A DNA stretch of 64,000 nucleotides from positions 1,488,001 through 1,552,000 of the forward strand of contig NC_087077.1 of assembly GCF_026151205.1 (NCBI RefSeq), in the 5' to 3' direction. The position numbers and the translations under genes were made by a program. The stretch is from Bolinopsis microptera. Its lineage: Eukaryota; Ctenophora; Tentaculata; Lobata; Bolinopsidae. The notes below the pieces were generated by a model, which made no database searches, was not told the origin of the DNA, and saw only the letters and a program-made list of their open reading frames with translations. This document shows, in pieces, positions 12,501 to 22,400 of this stretch (positions are counted from its first letter, which is position 1; each line of letters starts with the position of its first letter).

Positions 12501-13396
12501 AATTACTACTAATTACTACTAATTACTACTAATTACTACTAATTACTACTAATTACTACTAATTACTACTAATTACTACTAATTACTACTAATTACTACT
12601 AATTACTACTAATTACTACTAATTACTACTAATTACTACTAATTACTACTAATTACTACTAATTACTACTAATTACTACTAATTACTACTAATTACTACT
12701 AATTACTACTAATTACTACTAATTACTACTAATTACTACTAACCACTGCTAATTACTACTAACCACTGCTAATTACTGCTAATTACTACTAATCACTACT
12801 AATTACTGGTAATCACTACTAACCACTACTAATTACTACTAATCACTACTAACCACTACTAATTACTACTAATTACTACTAATTACTACTAATCACTACT
12901 AATTACTGCTAATCACTACTAATTACTGCTAATCACTACTAATTACTGCTAATTACTACTAGCTCTATACAATTAGTGTCCCACCACCTCCCCGCTAACT
13001 AGTAACTACTCACATACTTACCCAAAGCTGCAATTAGATAAACTTTAAGTGCTGAATATTTTGACAACCATAACCTCAGATGGACGGCTACAACCAGGGA
13101 AATATTGGATGGTCTGCTGAGTTGGATCCCTTCTACTCGTCTGACATTCGTTCAACACTATCAGGTCTGACTCGTGGGGATTACTGTATAGTTATACTTC
13201 TTGAATCGTTTTAGTAGTGAACCAATTGTACATCGCACTTTAAAGTAGACTTTTTTAATTATCGTAGATGAGAATTTTTTCATCCGTAAAAGTACCTGCT
13301 TCTGTTTAAAACACACTATTTTCAGGTCACCAATCGAACAGTAATAGTGCCGCTCTCCCGAGCCCATGGGACTTCTACAGACCCTCCAATACATGA
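9570..13396 (+). CDS. six-exon gene, unrecognised 234-aa P/Q/T/Y-rich protein
   Basis: Coding exons: 9570-9683, 10616-10753, 11968-12111, 12307-12459, 13080-13164 and 13326-13396 (TGA 13394-13396). All junctions are GT-AG and the frame is preserved (phases 0,0,0,0,1). The ATG at 9570 has G at -3 and +4, and the frame is stopped upstream at 9528. An acceptor-like TTCCAG at 9541 suggests a 5' non-coding exon upstream. The protein starts MAATSSIIQFPLPALYPDQF. It has a PPPPGG and tyrosine/glutamine-rich stretch in exon 2 (residues 39-84), a SUMO-type IKSEP across the exon 3/4 junction (about residue 131), a cysteine-containing exon 4, and ends PWDFYRPSNT. There is no DNA-binding domain, signal peptide or membrane segment. 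The composition resembles the disordered activation region of a transcription factor; that is inference only. A poly(A) signal AATAAA lies at 13794. Intron 1 carries a hAT-like MITE and intron 4 a 10-bp satellite. Confidence 0.65.
9734..10346. mobile_element. non-autonomous hAT-like element (MITE) with 8-bp TSD
   Basis: The left end CAGGGACGTAGCCAGG and right end CCTGGCTACGTGCCTG are 16-bp inverted repeats with one mismatch. They are flanked by the perfect 8-bp duplication CATTTTAG (9726-9733 and 10347-10354). CAGGG-type termini plus an 8-bp duplication are the hAT signature. The left subterminal part is GC-rich and full of short hairpins (GGGGGCGCAGCCCCC, AGGGGCGGAGCCCC), and there is a G run near 10300. 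No transposase is encoded, so movement would need one in trans. It sits in intron 1 of the six-exon gene. Confidence 0.85.
12470..12965. repeat. 10-bp satellite (AATTACTACT)n
   Basis: About 25 perfect units of AATTACTACT are followed by about 20 units with drift (ACCACTGCT, AATCACTACT). It starts a few bases after the donor of exon 4, inside intron 4 of the six-exon gene. Confidence 0.95.
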
Positions 13397-13598
13397 TGAT
13401 CTTCCGTTTCAGGCTCACAACCTCTAACAACTCAGAATATCTTGTCACTCAGATATCGGCGTAATGTATCAGCTTCTCTGCGGTGATGACTGTAATAATG
13501 AAATTTGGAAATCAATCAAGAGTGCTAATTCAGAAGGATTGCTAATTCAGAAAGTGAAGGTTAGCGATCACGTACTGTGTTTTCGTGATCTGGGTAAA

Positions 13599-13676
13599 GG
13601 TTTATTAATTAATTAATTATTATTAATTAATTAATTAATGAATTAATTAATTATTATTGATTAATTATTATTAATA
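13599..13676. repeat. ATTA/TTAA-rich simple repeat
   Basis: Repeated TTAATTAATTAATTATTATT-like AT-only sequence downstream of the six-exon gene's stop codon. Confidence 0.8.
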
Positions 13677-13793
13677 GATTCCTTCTTCGATTAAATGTTA
13701 TCCGTTGAATGTGTAGCGGAATGGAACAATCCAATGTGAAGGATTAACAGAATTCAATTCATGTTGATGTAGCTAACTAGCAGAAGAATTTGA

Positions 13794-13799
13794 AATAAA
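13794..13799 (+). terminator. candidate poly(A) signal of the six-exon gene
   Basis: AATAAA about 400 bp after the TGA at 13394. It is the first canonical signal I noticed on this strand. Confidence 0.45.
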
Positions 13800-14269
13800 A
13801 ATAGTGAACGGAAATCATTTCTACGGATCTCTGTGATAAGTACTAGTGATTTAATAATCTCTACGGAATGTTGGTGAATATATATTTGCCAATCCTGTTA
13901 TTCAGCACATACAATCGAATAAGCACCATTTCCTTGTTTCCTAACAGTAATACAAACTACAATTACAAACTACAATAGAACAATTCATCGAAAGTGGCAT
14001 AAGATAATTTCTTCAAAAATCAACAAGTCATGCCCATTTCATATTTTACTTTTAGAACCGAGCTTTGCTGTGTTTGTTTTTGCTTTACCTACGACTGATC
14101 TGTAGGTTAATTAAGAAACCTGGATGACATTCAATAGATATTTAGTGATTATATTTGATTATATTAACAAATTGTGTACGCTGTACAGTACTTTTAAATG
14201 ATATTGATATAGTTTTTCAAAAGAGCCTTGTTTACAATTTTGTGCCTCAAGACATTATGAAATTTCTAT

Positions 14270-14282
14270 AGATTTAATAGAT

Positions 14283-14324
<42 letters not shown>

Positions 14325-14333
14325 AATATAGAA
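14270..14333. repeat. 10-bp repeat (ATAGATTTCT)n
   Basis: About five ATAGATTTCT units between two ATAGATTTAATA ends. Confidence 0.85.
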
Positions 14334-14450
14334 ATATTTACAAGGAGATGAATGGACTGAAAATAAATGTCTCTAGCACTATTCAAAAAATAAATTCACG
14401 GTCCACCTTTTCAAGTGTGTTCAATAATCATGACTATATCTGCCATGACA

Positions 14451-14497
14451 CGTGACCACAACTCTAGGTGAACAACACAGGAGTTGTGGTCACGTGA
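14451..14497. repeat. CACGTG-ended hairpin
   Basis: CACGTGACCACAACTC and its exact complement GAGTTGTGGTCACGTG form a 16-bp stem around a loop of about 15 bp. Its relation to other CACGTG repeats in the window is uncertain. Confidence 0.75.
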
Positions 14498-14599
14498 CAC
14501 AGGGATTCGCTCATTTTAAACGGCGATTAGTAATACTCATCACATAATTGCTCAATGTGGCGAGGAAATTGACAGCGCCTTACCCCGATCTGAGTAACA

Positions 14600-15480
14600 A
14601 TTTCAGGAGAAGTGTTGAACTAATCATTTGTTTAAAATAGATGTTATAACCTGGTCCATTCCATCAGTATCACTTGTAAAGATTGTGCTATTGTTGTTAG
14701 TTGAACTGTTTTTTAATTTCAGGAGAAGTGTTGAACTAATCATTTGTTTAAAATAGATAACCTGGTCCATTCCATCAGTCTCACTTGTAAAGATTGTGCT
14801 ATTGTTGTTAGTTGAACTGTTTTTTAATTTCAGGAGAAGTGTTGAACTAATCATTTGTTTAAAATAGATAACCTGGTCCATTCCATCAGTCTCACTTGTA
14901 AAGATTGTGCTATTGTTGTTAGTTGAACTGTTTTTTAATTTCAGGAGAAGTGTTGAACTAATCATTTGTTTAAAATAGATGTTATAACCTGGTCCATTCC
15001 ATCAGTCTCACTTGTAAAGATTGTGCTATTGTTGTTAGTTGAACTGTTTTTTAATTTCAGGAGAAGTGTTGAACTAATCATTTGTTTAAAATAGATAACC
15101 TGGTCCATTCCATCAGTCTCACTTGTAAAGATTGTGCTATTGTTGTTAGTTGAACTGTTTTTTAATTTCAGGAGAAGTGTTGAACTAATCATTTGTTTAA
15201 AATAGATAACCTGGTCCATTCCATCAGTCTCACTTGTAAAGATTGTGCTATTGTTGTTAGTTGAACTGTTTTTTAATTTCAGGAGAAGTGTTGAACTAAT
15301 CATTTGTTTAAAATAGATGTTATAACCTGGTCCATTCCATCAGTCTCACTTGTAAAGATTGTGCTATTGTTGTTAGTTGAACTGTTTTTTAATTTCAGGA
15401 GAAGTGTTGAACTAATCATTTGTTTAAAATAGATGTTATAACCTGGTCCATTCCATCAGTCTCACTTGTAAAGATTGTGC
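14600..15480. repeat. 111/116-bp tandem repeat with 338-bp higher-order unit
   Basis: Monomers start TCAGGAGAAGTG at 14603, 14719, 14830 and 14941, then repeat with the same spacing. Lengths run 116, 111, 111 because every third monomer carries an extra GTTAT. This gives a 338-bp higher-order period with very few substitutions. Open frames on the minus strand (14624-14965, 14962-15303) follow from stop-free monomers and are not evidence of a gene. The monomer's GTGCTATTGTTGTTAGTTGA segment is the unit of the next array. Confidence 0.9.
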
Positions 15481-15499
15481 TCACTTGTTCTATTGTTAT

Positions 15500-17310
15500 A
15501 TATATATATGTGCTATTGTTGTTAGTTGAACTGTTTTTTGTGCTAATGTTGTTAGTTGAACTGTTTGTTGTGGTATTGTTGTTAGTTGAACTGTTTGTTG
15601 TGCTATTGTTGTTAGTTGAACTGTTTGTTGTGGTATTATTGTTAGTTGAACTGTTTGTTGTGCTATTGTTGTTAGTTGAACTGTTAGTTGTGCTATTGTT
15701 GTTAGTTCAACTGTTAGTTGTGCTATTGTTGTTAGTTGAACTGTTAGTTGTGCTATTGTTGCTAGTTGAACTGTTTGTTGTGGTATTGTTGTTAGTTGAA
15801 CTGTTTGTTGTGCTATTGTTGTTAGTTGAACTGTTAGTTGTGCTATTGTTGTTAGTTGAACTGTTTGTTGTGCTATTGTTGTTAGTTGAACTGTTTGTTG
15901 TGCTATTGTTGTTAGTTCAACTGTTTGTTGTGGTATTGTTGTTAGTTGAACTGTTTGTTGTGGTATTGTTGTTAGTTGAACTGTTAGTTGTGCTATTGTT
16001 GTTAGTTGAACTGTTTGTTGTGGTATTGTTGTTAGTTGAACTGTTTGTTGTGCTATTGTTGTTAGTTGAACTGTTTGTTGTGCTATTGTTGTTAGTTGAA
16101 CTGTTTGTTGTGGTATTGTTGTTAGTTGAACTGTTTGTTGTGGTATTGTTGTTAGTTGAACTGTTTGTTGTGGTATTGTTGTTAGTTGAACTGTTTGTTG
16201 TGGTATTGTTGTTAGTTGAACTGTTTGTTGTGCTATTGTTGTTAGTTGAACTGTTTGTTGTGCTATTGTTGTTAGTTGAACTGTTTGTTGTGCTATTGTT
16301 GTTAGTTGAACTGTTTGTTGTGCTATTATTGTTAGTTGAACTGTTTGTTGTGCTATTGTTGTTAGTTGAACTGTTAGTTGTGCTATTGTTGTTAGTTGAA
16401 CTGTTTGTTGTGCTATTGTTGTTAGTTGAACTGTTAGTTGTTGTATTGTTGTTAGTTGAACTGTTTGTTGTGCTATTGTTGTTAGTTGAACTGTTTGTTG
16501 TGCTATTGTTGTTAGTTGAACTGTTAGTTGTGCTATTGTTGCTAGTTGAACTGTTTGTTGTGGTATTGTTGTTAGTTGAACTGTTTGTTGTGCTATTGTT
16601 GTTAGTTGAACTGTTAGTTGTGCTATTGTTGTTAGTTGAACTGTTTGTTGTGCTATTGTTGTTAGTTGAACTGTTTGTTGTGCTATTGTTGTTAGTTCAA
16701 CTGTTTGTTGTGGTATTGTTGTTAGTTGAACTGTTTGTTGTGGTATTGTTGTTAGTTGAACTGTTAGTTGTGCTATTGTTGTTAGTTGAACTGTTTGTTG
16801 TGGTATTGTTGTTAGTTGAACTGTTTGTTGTGCTATTGTTGTTAGTTGAACTGTTTGTTGTGGTATTGTTGTTAGTTGAACTGTTTGTTGTGGTATTGTT
16901 GTTAGTTGAACTGTTTGTTGTGGTATTGTTGTTAGTTGAACTGTTTGTTGTGGTATTGTTGTTAGTTGAACTGTTTGTTGTGGTATTGTTGTTAGTTGAA
17001 CTGTTTGTTGTGCTATTGTTGTTAGTTGAACTGTTTGTTGTGCTATTGTTGTTAGTTGAACTGTTTGTTGTGCTATTGTTGTTAGTTGAACTGTTTGTTG
17101 TGCTATTATTGTTAGTTGAACTGTTTGTTGTGCTATTGTTGTTAGTTGAACTGTTAGTTGTGCTATTGTTGTTAGTTGAACTGTTTGTTGTGCTATTGTT
17201 GTTAGTTGAACTGTTAGTTGTTGTATTGTTGTTAGTTGAACTGTTTGTTGTGCTATTGTTGTTAGTTGAACTGTTTGTTGTGCTATTGTTGTTAGTTGAA
17301 CTGTTTTTTA
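15500..17310. repeat. 30-bp satellite with 780-bp higher-order repeat
   Basis: About 60 units of 30 bp (TGCTATTGTTGTTAGTTGAA plus CTGTTTGTTG). Diagnostic variants recur exactly 780 bp (26 units) apart: GCTAGTTGAA near 15760 and 16540, TTCAACTG near 15916 and 16696, TATTATTG at 16323 and 17103, TTGTATTG at 16441 and 17221. Because 30 is divisible by three, both strands stay open: a 649-codon plus frame of LLLVELFVV repeats and a minus frame of TNSSTNNN repeats. I treat neither as a gene. Confidence 0.9.
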
Positions 17311-17432
17311 ATTTGGGAAATTGGAAGATTGGGTTTTGCCTCAATGTGGCCTCTGCACGGTCTCTATAGAGGCTTATCGTGGCCAAAACTAATTTCCAAA
17401 TTTCCATAAATTTTTGTAGTAAGCCGAAGCGT

Positions 17433-17540
17433 GAGCCAAAATCATGATGACAGTGTGTTACCTTGAAACCGGCTCCAACAGTGTGTTACCTTGAAATCGG
17501 CTCCAACAGTGTGTTACCTTGAAACCGGCTCCAACAGTTG
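17433..17540. repeat. 34-bp tandem repeat, 3 copies
   Basis: ACAGTGTGTTACCTTGAAAC followed by CGGCTCCA, three times with one substitution. Confidence 0.85.
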
Positions 17541-17612
17541 TGGGTCACTGTTGATTTTTAAAATTGTGGGGCAAATAGTATAATATATACTAAACAGTAA
17601 TGATACAAAAGA

Positions 17613-17725
17613 GGGGGGGGGGGGGGGGGGGGTGTAACCCAAAAAAACCCAACTCCTACCCAAGAAAAGGTAATACTGGGATTGGGTTTTTTTGGGTTTT
17701 TTTGGGTTTTTAAACAAAATTTAAA
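17613..17725. mobile_element. poly-G-ended short element, copy A
   Basis: A 20-nt G run is followed by TGTAACCCAAAAAAACCC, a core with 'actcctaccc' and 'ggtaatactgggattggg', and T7/GGG repeats. A second copy is at 21118-21217 in reverse orientation. The core is inverted relative to the ends between the two copies. Confidence 0.6.
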
Positions 17726-18009
17726 CAAAATTCTAGCCATTTCATTAATTGTATTGAATGTGAATTATTTCCCACTGAGTCTTACCTACGTGTTGTTCTC
17801 ATGTCTTAACTTAATAGATAGTTTACATAGTATATAAGTGTGTTTATATTGATAGTATGTTATCATGATAGCAAACAGGATGTCTCGTTCATCGAGATAT
17901 AATCCATGTGAATGTACAAAGTGGAAATGTGCCAAATGTGGCAAATGTGTTCTCCTGTCATGGAAGGAAGCTATGACGAAGGTCAAGGGCAAGTCAAAGC
18001 ACATGACTT

Positions 18010-19250
18010 AAATTACTTGACTTAAGGCGGCTTCAGAGTCCGAGTCTCGATGATGTGTCTCCAAAGCTTTCTGTCCGCCATTTAAAGCTCCTTAATCTCC
18101 CCAGTGTTCTTGAGTCCAGTGTCACTTATTAGGTTATCGACGAAGGTGAGCGGTGGTCTACCCCTCCCTAGGTTCCCAAAGGAGAAGTTGGTGTGCTGCC
18201 AGGTCATCATGTCGCTGGATGTGCCCAGCCAACCTCATTCTTCTGGCCTGTATCTTCGAAATAACTCTTGGGAGTGATCCAAAGACCTCCTTGTTGGTGC
18301 GATGTCCTCTCCAGTCCACGTTTAGGGCCATCCGAAGCATTCTACTGTAACACCCGTCTATTCTTTTCTTCAAAGATTCTGTTATTTCCACGTTTTCGTT
18401 CCATACAGGAAGATTGACTCAACCGTAGCTTGAACAGACGGATCTTTAAATCTCTGCGCAAATTAGACCTCCATATAGCCTTCATTTTGTGGTAGGCAGC
18501 CCATGCCTTGGCCTTGCGTAACCTAAAGTCGTGCTCCGTTGTACTAAAATCCTCAACTTCTTCTAAGGCATGTCCGTCCTTAGAAATTATTGTGTGTGGC
18601 TCCTCTCCTACTAAATTAACTGTAAGATGCTTGGTTTTAGACAAAAGAGATTTCCTGCCTCCTCATCAGATGAGGCTTCTGTAGGACTGTAGCATGTGAT
18701 GACAGTGAGCCTGGGCTTTCCATTAAGAGACATGGTGAGGATCCTTGCGCTGTAAGATTTTATAACTTTATAAGACTTATAGCCTCATATGCTGTCCTCG
18801 TCAAGATGATTCCTACTCTCCCATTAGAAGCGCCAGCTGCGTTTCTCCACGCAGATGAGATCCCTGGATGAATCCCTTTGTTCATCTTTTCTATTCTGGT
18901 ATTCTCAGCAATCAGCATGCACTACCCGATGTTCGATTCTTGCAGGGCAAGGATGTGCAGCTTGCTTCGAGAAAATAGTTCTGCAAGTTCGATGCGTTTG
19001 TGCTGTTCTCTGGCTGTTCTTATGTTAAATGTGCTAACCTTAGCAGTCCTTTTACATGATACAATACAATTGATGTTCATATTTTTTTGATGTTTTCTCG
19101 TTTGACTTTCTGTAGAAATAGGTTGTCGTGTTGTGGAGACCGAGTCATCAGCTTCTGTAATAGCAGCGTAATTACCCCGGCAACCACTTCCACTAGAAAA
19201 ATAAGGGGCTTTAACCCTTAAGCTGTTGATAAACTTCATCTTGACTTTTC
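18010..19250 (-). pseudogene. LINE retrotransposon relic (endonuclease start plus RT C-terminal tail)
   Basis: Read on the minus strand. About 19239-18660 encodes the start of an APE-type endonuclease: VSTFNIRTAREQHKRIELAE, ILALQESNIG, then in other frames GRVGIILTRTAYEA and PRLTVITCYSPTEASSDEEA. About 18644-18010 encodes the non-LTR tail: HDFRLRKAKAWAAYHKMKAI, KKRIDGCYSRMLRMALNVDW, RRMRLAGHIQRHDDLAAHQL. The catalytic centre of the reverse transcriptase is absent: the frame jumps from endonuclease to the C-terminal tail near 18650, so the copy is internally deleted. It also has frameshifts and stops. It cannot move on its own. Confidence 0.8.
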
Positions 19251-19878
19251 AGTTGGCTCACAATCCTGTGCAGTCCCCTGCACATTGGCAGTGGATTGTG
19301 TTCTTAACTCTTGCACCACTAAAAGGTTAAGGGCATCCGCTTGAACAATAGCCATCTTTAACTCTCACCATAATATCTTGGGTATCTTGAGCATGTAATT
19401 GCACGAACATAATATGCTATACAAGACAAATGTGACACTTCCTTTTTCTACCCAACAGCATCAGTTGTAATCCTTACCCAATCGTCACCTGCTCCAATGT
19501 GGGACTTTCCGATTTTATCCCAAAGCATAAGGAAGTTAGAGTGAGAACAGAGCTACACTTTAGCGGGGACTAACCCTTCCCCTGACTACCTCGTTACCCG
19601 GTACCCCGGGCATAGGGAGCCGTATCCTGACTACCAGAGTGTGGTCCAGTCTAGCTGGGTCATAGTAGACTAGGTTGAACAGGGTAACAGCCAACACCTC
19701 TTTAGCTACTGTGCAATCCACAGTAAAGATTTACGAGTCTCAAAGCCTCTTGTAGACCAAAAGTTAAGGAGTCAATAGATCAAATTATTGAACTTCCGGG
19801 GCTCAATGTCTCCCGTCGACCGTCCTGCCTTTAGCCTGGACCCCCTGTCCAGTATCCAGTCTTCACCACGCGGAGGTA
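19251..19878. other. GC-richer non-coding stretch between LINE and degenerate ORF
   Basis: No frame supported. It may be 5' sequence of the adjacent minus-strand LINE, since it is more GC-rich than the flanks and abuts the endonuclease start. This is inference from position only. Confidence 0.35.
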
Positions 19879-20677
19879 GTGGCTTTCATCATGCTGTCCG
19901 ATGAGTGTCTGGAAGAGGGCACCAGCAGGATACCCCTTTTCAAAGTTCTGGGAGCCTCACATCAGACCAGGGCTTCCACCCAGCTTCTATCCAGCGGTGA
20001 CGCCTTGGGACACCTAAGCTTCACACAACCATTGAAAGACCACCTGCCTACTTGTAAAAATTTTGATGATGCGATTATTACAGTCGAGGGTCTGATGCTG
20101 TACATTCTCAGTGTAACAGCTGACAACAGTTATCAACACTTTATGCCCTGGCTGTTTACATCCGATGCCTGCGAGCAAACTTTATGCTTTCCTGCGCATA
20201 GGCCTCCATGCAGGCATTAGAACTAATCTGTGTTCTAAGGATATGTTGGTTGGCATGGGCAAATCAAACCGTTCCCTCGAGCTTGATGCACTCGGCAAAA
20301 GTTTGATCCCTGTAACAGTTGCCCACTCTCGCAACAAGCTTGTTATACCGCATCCGAAAGCAGAGAAACTATTTAGAGGTAAAGATACTTCAATCCCAAG
20401 ATTGTTACAAGCTATGAAGAAGGGAGTCTCAAGGGGTAGAAGACTCCTTCAAGAACACTGTAACTTTAAAGGAGAGGCTTTCCAAACATCTTCTGACGGA
20501 GCAGAGAGTGACGAAGCGGAAACAGATGATGAAGAAGAGGAAGTGGAGGATATTGACTCATCAGAGGAATGGGCGAAAATAGTAACTGTGTATGGTGATT
20601 CTCTGCATCATGATACGGCTGTTGAGGTTTGCCTAAATGGAGGGCGAGATCGAATGCCATCCCAGTCAAGATTTTAG
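19879..20677 (+). pseudogene. frameshifted ORF of a mobile-element-like protein, function unknown
   Basis: Two overlapping frames join by a +/-1 shift near 20170-20200. The first (about 19879-20190) includes HLSFTQPLKDHLPTCKNFDD and ADNSYQHFMPWLFTSDACE. The second (20165-20677) begins KLYAFLRIGLHAGIRTNLCS, continues LELDALGKSLIPVTVAHSRN, has a basic helix KKGVSRGRRLLQEH, and ends in a D/E-rich tail. Codon content differs from the AT-rich flanks, as expected for a decayed protein gene. A trace of more coding sequence follows to about 20850 (VGNRVWFLVKRMIRKTETEI). I do not recognise the family. Its position beside a LINE and the broken frame suggest transposon cargo or a second element. Confidence 0.45.
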
Positions 20678-21117
20678 CGACTCCAGGGCCATAAACAAGC
20701 GAAGATATATGTGATCATGCAGCTGATGGTAACTGCAAGATTCTTTCAGTTGGAAATAGAGTATGGTTTCTCGTTAAGCGGATGATCAGGAAAACGGAAA
20801 CAGAGATCGTGAAGGTGAGAAGAAAGGCTTTATTCCTCTCGTACCGGTTGCGGTCAGGGTTGGGGTCATCAGTGAGTTGCGTCCCTACTAACTCAATTTG
20901 CCATGGCCATCGAAGTGAGCATTACATATGGCTGATATCATATCGGGATGGCCAACTTCTTCTGAGCACATCAGTGAATAAAATACTGCTTTTGGGTGAT
21001 ATTTAAGCGATTATATCTATTGTGATGTTGTAGTGATGAACCACAACAGTGATGTTGTACTGATAATTGTTTTGCTAGGTGCCTACATGATTTTATTTCC
21101 TTCAAATGAAAAATTTG

Positions 21118-21217
21118 TAAAAAAACCAAAAAAACCCAACTCCTACCCTGAAAAAGGTAATACTGGGATTGGGTTTTTTTGGGTTTTTTTGGGTTACACC
21201 CCCCCCCCCCCCCCCCC
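21118..21217. mobile_element. poly-C-ended short element, copy B (reverse of copy A)
   Basis: AAAAAACCAAAAAAACCCAA, the core 'ctcctaccc' and 'ggtaatactgggattggg', TTTTTTTGGG repeats, TTACA, then a 19-nt C run (21199-21217). In reverse complement its ends match copy A at 17613-17725. Confidence 0.6.
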
Positions 21218-21579
21218 AAAAGAAAGAAACGAAATCATGAAGCATTATGAGATTCTGGAGAGGTTCGCACTTCGCTGTTTATCAGACTCATGATAAGATA
21301 ATGATTCCAGGAATAATATCCGGTAGTATAGACTAGGTAGGACAAGTAAAACTACTGTTTAGGAGGAAACGCGAGCTTTCAGTGTGCTAAACTGTCATCA
21401 GGCTAAAATTAAAATTATTGTTAGGATAAATCCTAAGGATTACTGTTAGGATAAATCCTAATATAAGGATTTTCTATATCCATTACGTAGGGTAAAACGT
21501 GTCCTTAAAATACCATATTGTATAAATACAAAATGCATGAGTAAGTGAGTTCCGGAGATATACCTATTAAAAGATCAGT

Positions 21580-22400
21580 GTGCTCGTGTTTCCCCATTAC
21601 ACCTCAACCAAAAGTTGTTGTGTCTGGTCTGTCGCCTTTGGTAACTAATTGTGTAACTATGGTAACTAATTGTGTAACTATGGTAACTAATTGTGTAACT
21701 ATGGTAACTGCTCGTGTTTCCCCATTACACCTCAACCAAAAGTTGTTGTGTCTGGTCTGTCGCCTTTGGTAACTAATTGTGTAACTATGGTAACTAATTG
21801 TGTAACTATGGTAACTAATTGTGTAACTATGGTAACTGCTCGTGTTTCCCCATTACACCTCAACCAAAAGTTGTTGTGTCTGGTCTGTCGCCTTTGGTAA
21901 CTAATTGTGTAACTATAGTAACTAATTGTGTAACTATGGTAACTAATTGTGTAACTATGGTAACTAATTGTGTAACTATGGTAACTGCTCGTGTTTCCCC
22001 ATTACACCTCAACCAAAAGTTGTTGTGTCTGGTCTGTCGCCTTTGGTAACTAATTGTGTAACTATGGTAACTAATTGTGTAACTATGGTAACTGCTCGTG
22101 TTTCCCCATTACACCTCAACCAAAAGTTGTTGTGTCTGGTCTGTCGCCTTTGGTAACTAATTGTGTAACTATAGTAACTAATTGTGTAACTATGGTAACT
22201 AATTGTGTAACTATGGTAACTAATTGTGTAACTATGGTAACTGCTCGTGTTTCCCCATTACACCTCAACCAAAAGTTGTTGTGTCTGGTCTGTCGCCTTT
22301 GGTAACTAATTGTGTAACTATGGTAACTAATTGTGTAACTATGGTAACTGCTCGTGTTTCCCCATTACACCTCAACCAAAAGTTGTTGTGTCTGGTCTGA
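21580..22400. repeat. compound minisatellite with variable inner 21-bp repeats
   Basis: Units begin GCTCGTGTTTCCCCATTACA at 21582, 21710, 21838, 21987, 22094, 22243 and 22350, giving lengths 128, 128, 149, 107, 149, 107. The differences are exact multiples of 21, from 3, 3, 4, 2, 4, 2 inner copies of GTAACTAATTGTGTAACTAT. The last 149+107 pairs form a 256-bp higher-order unit. The short overlapping frames are products of the repeat. Confidence 0.9.
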
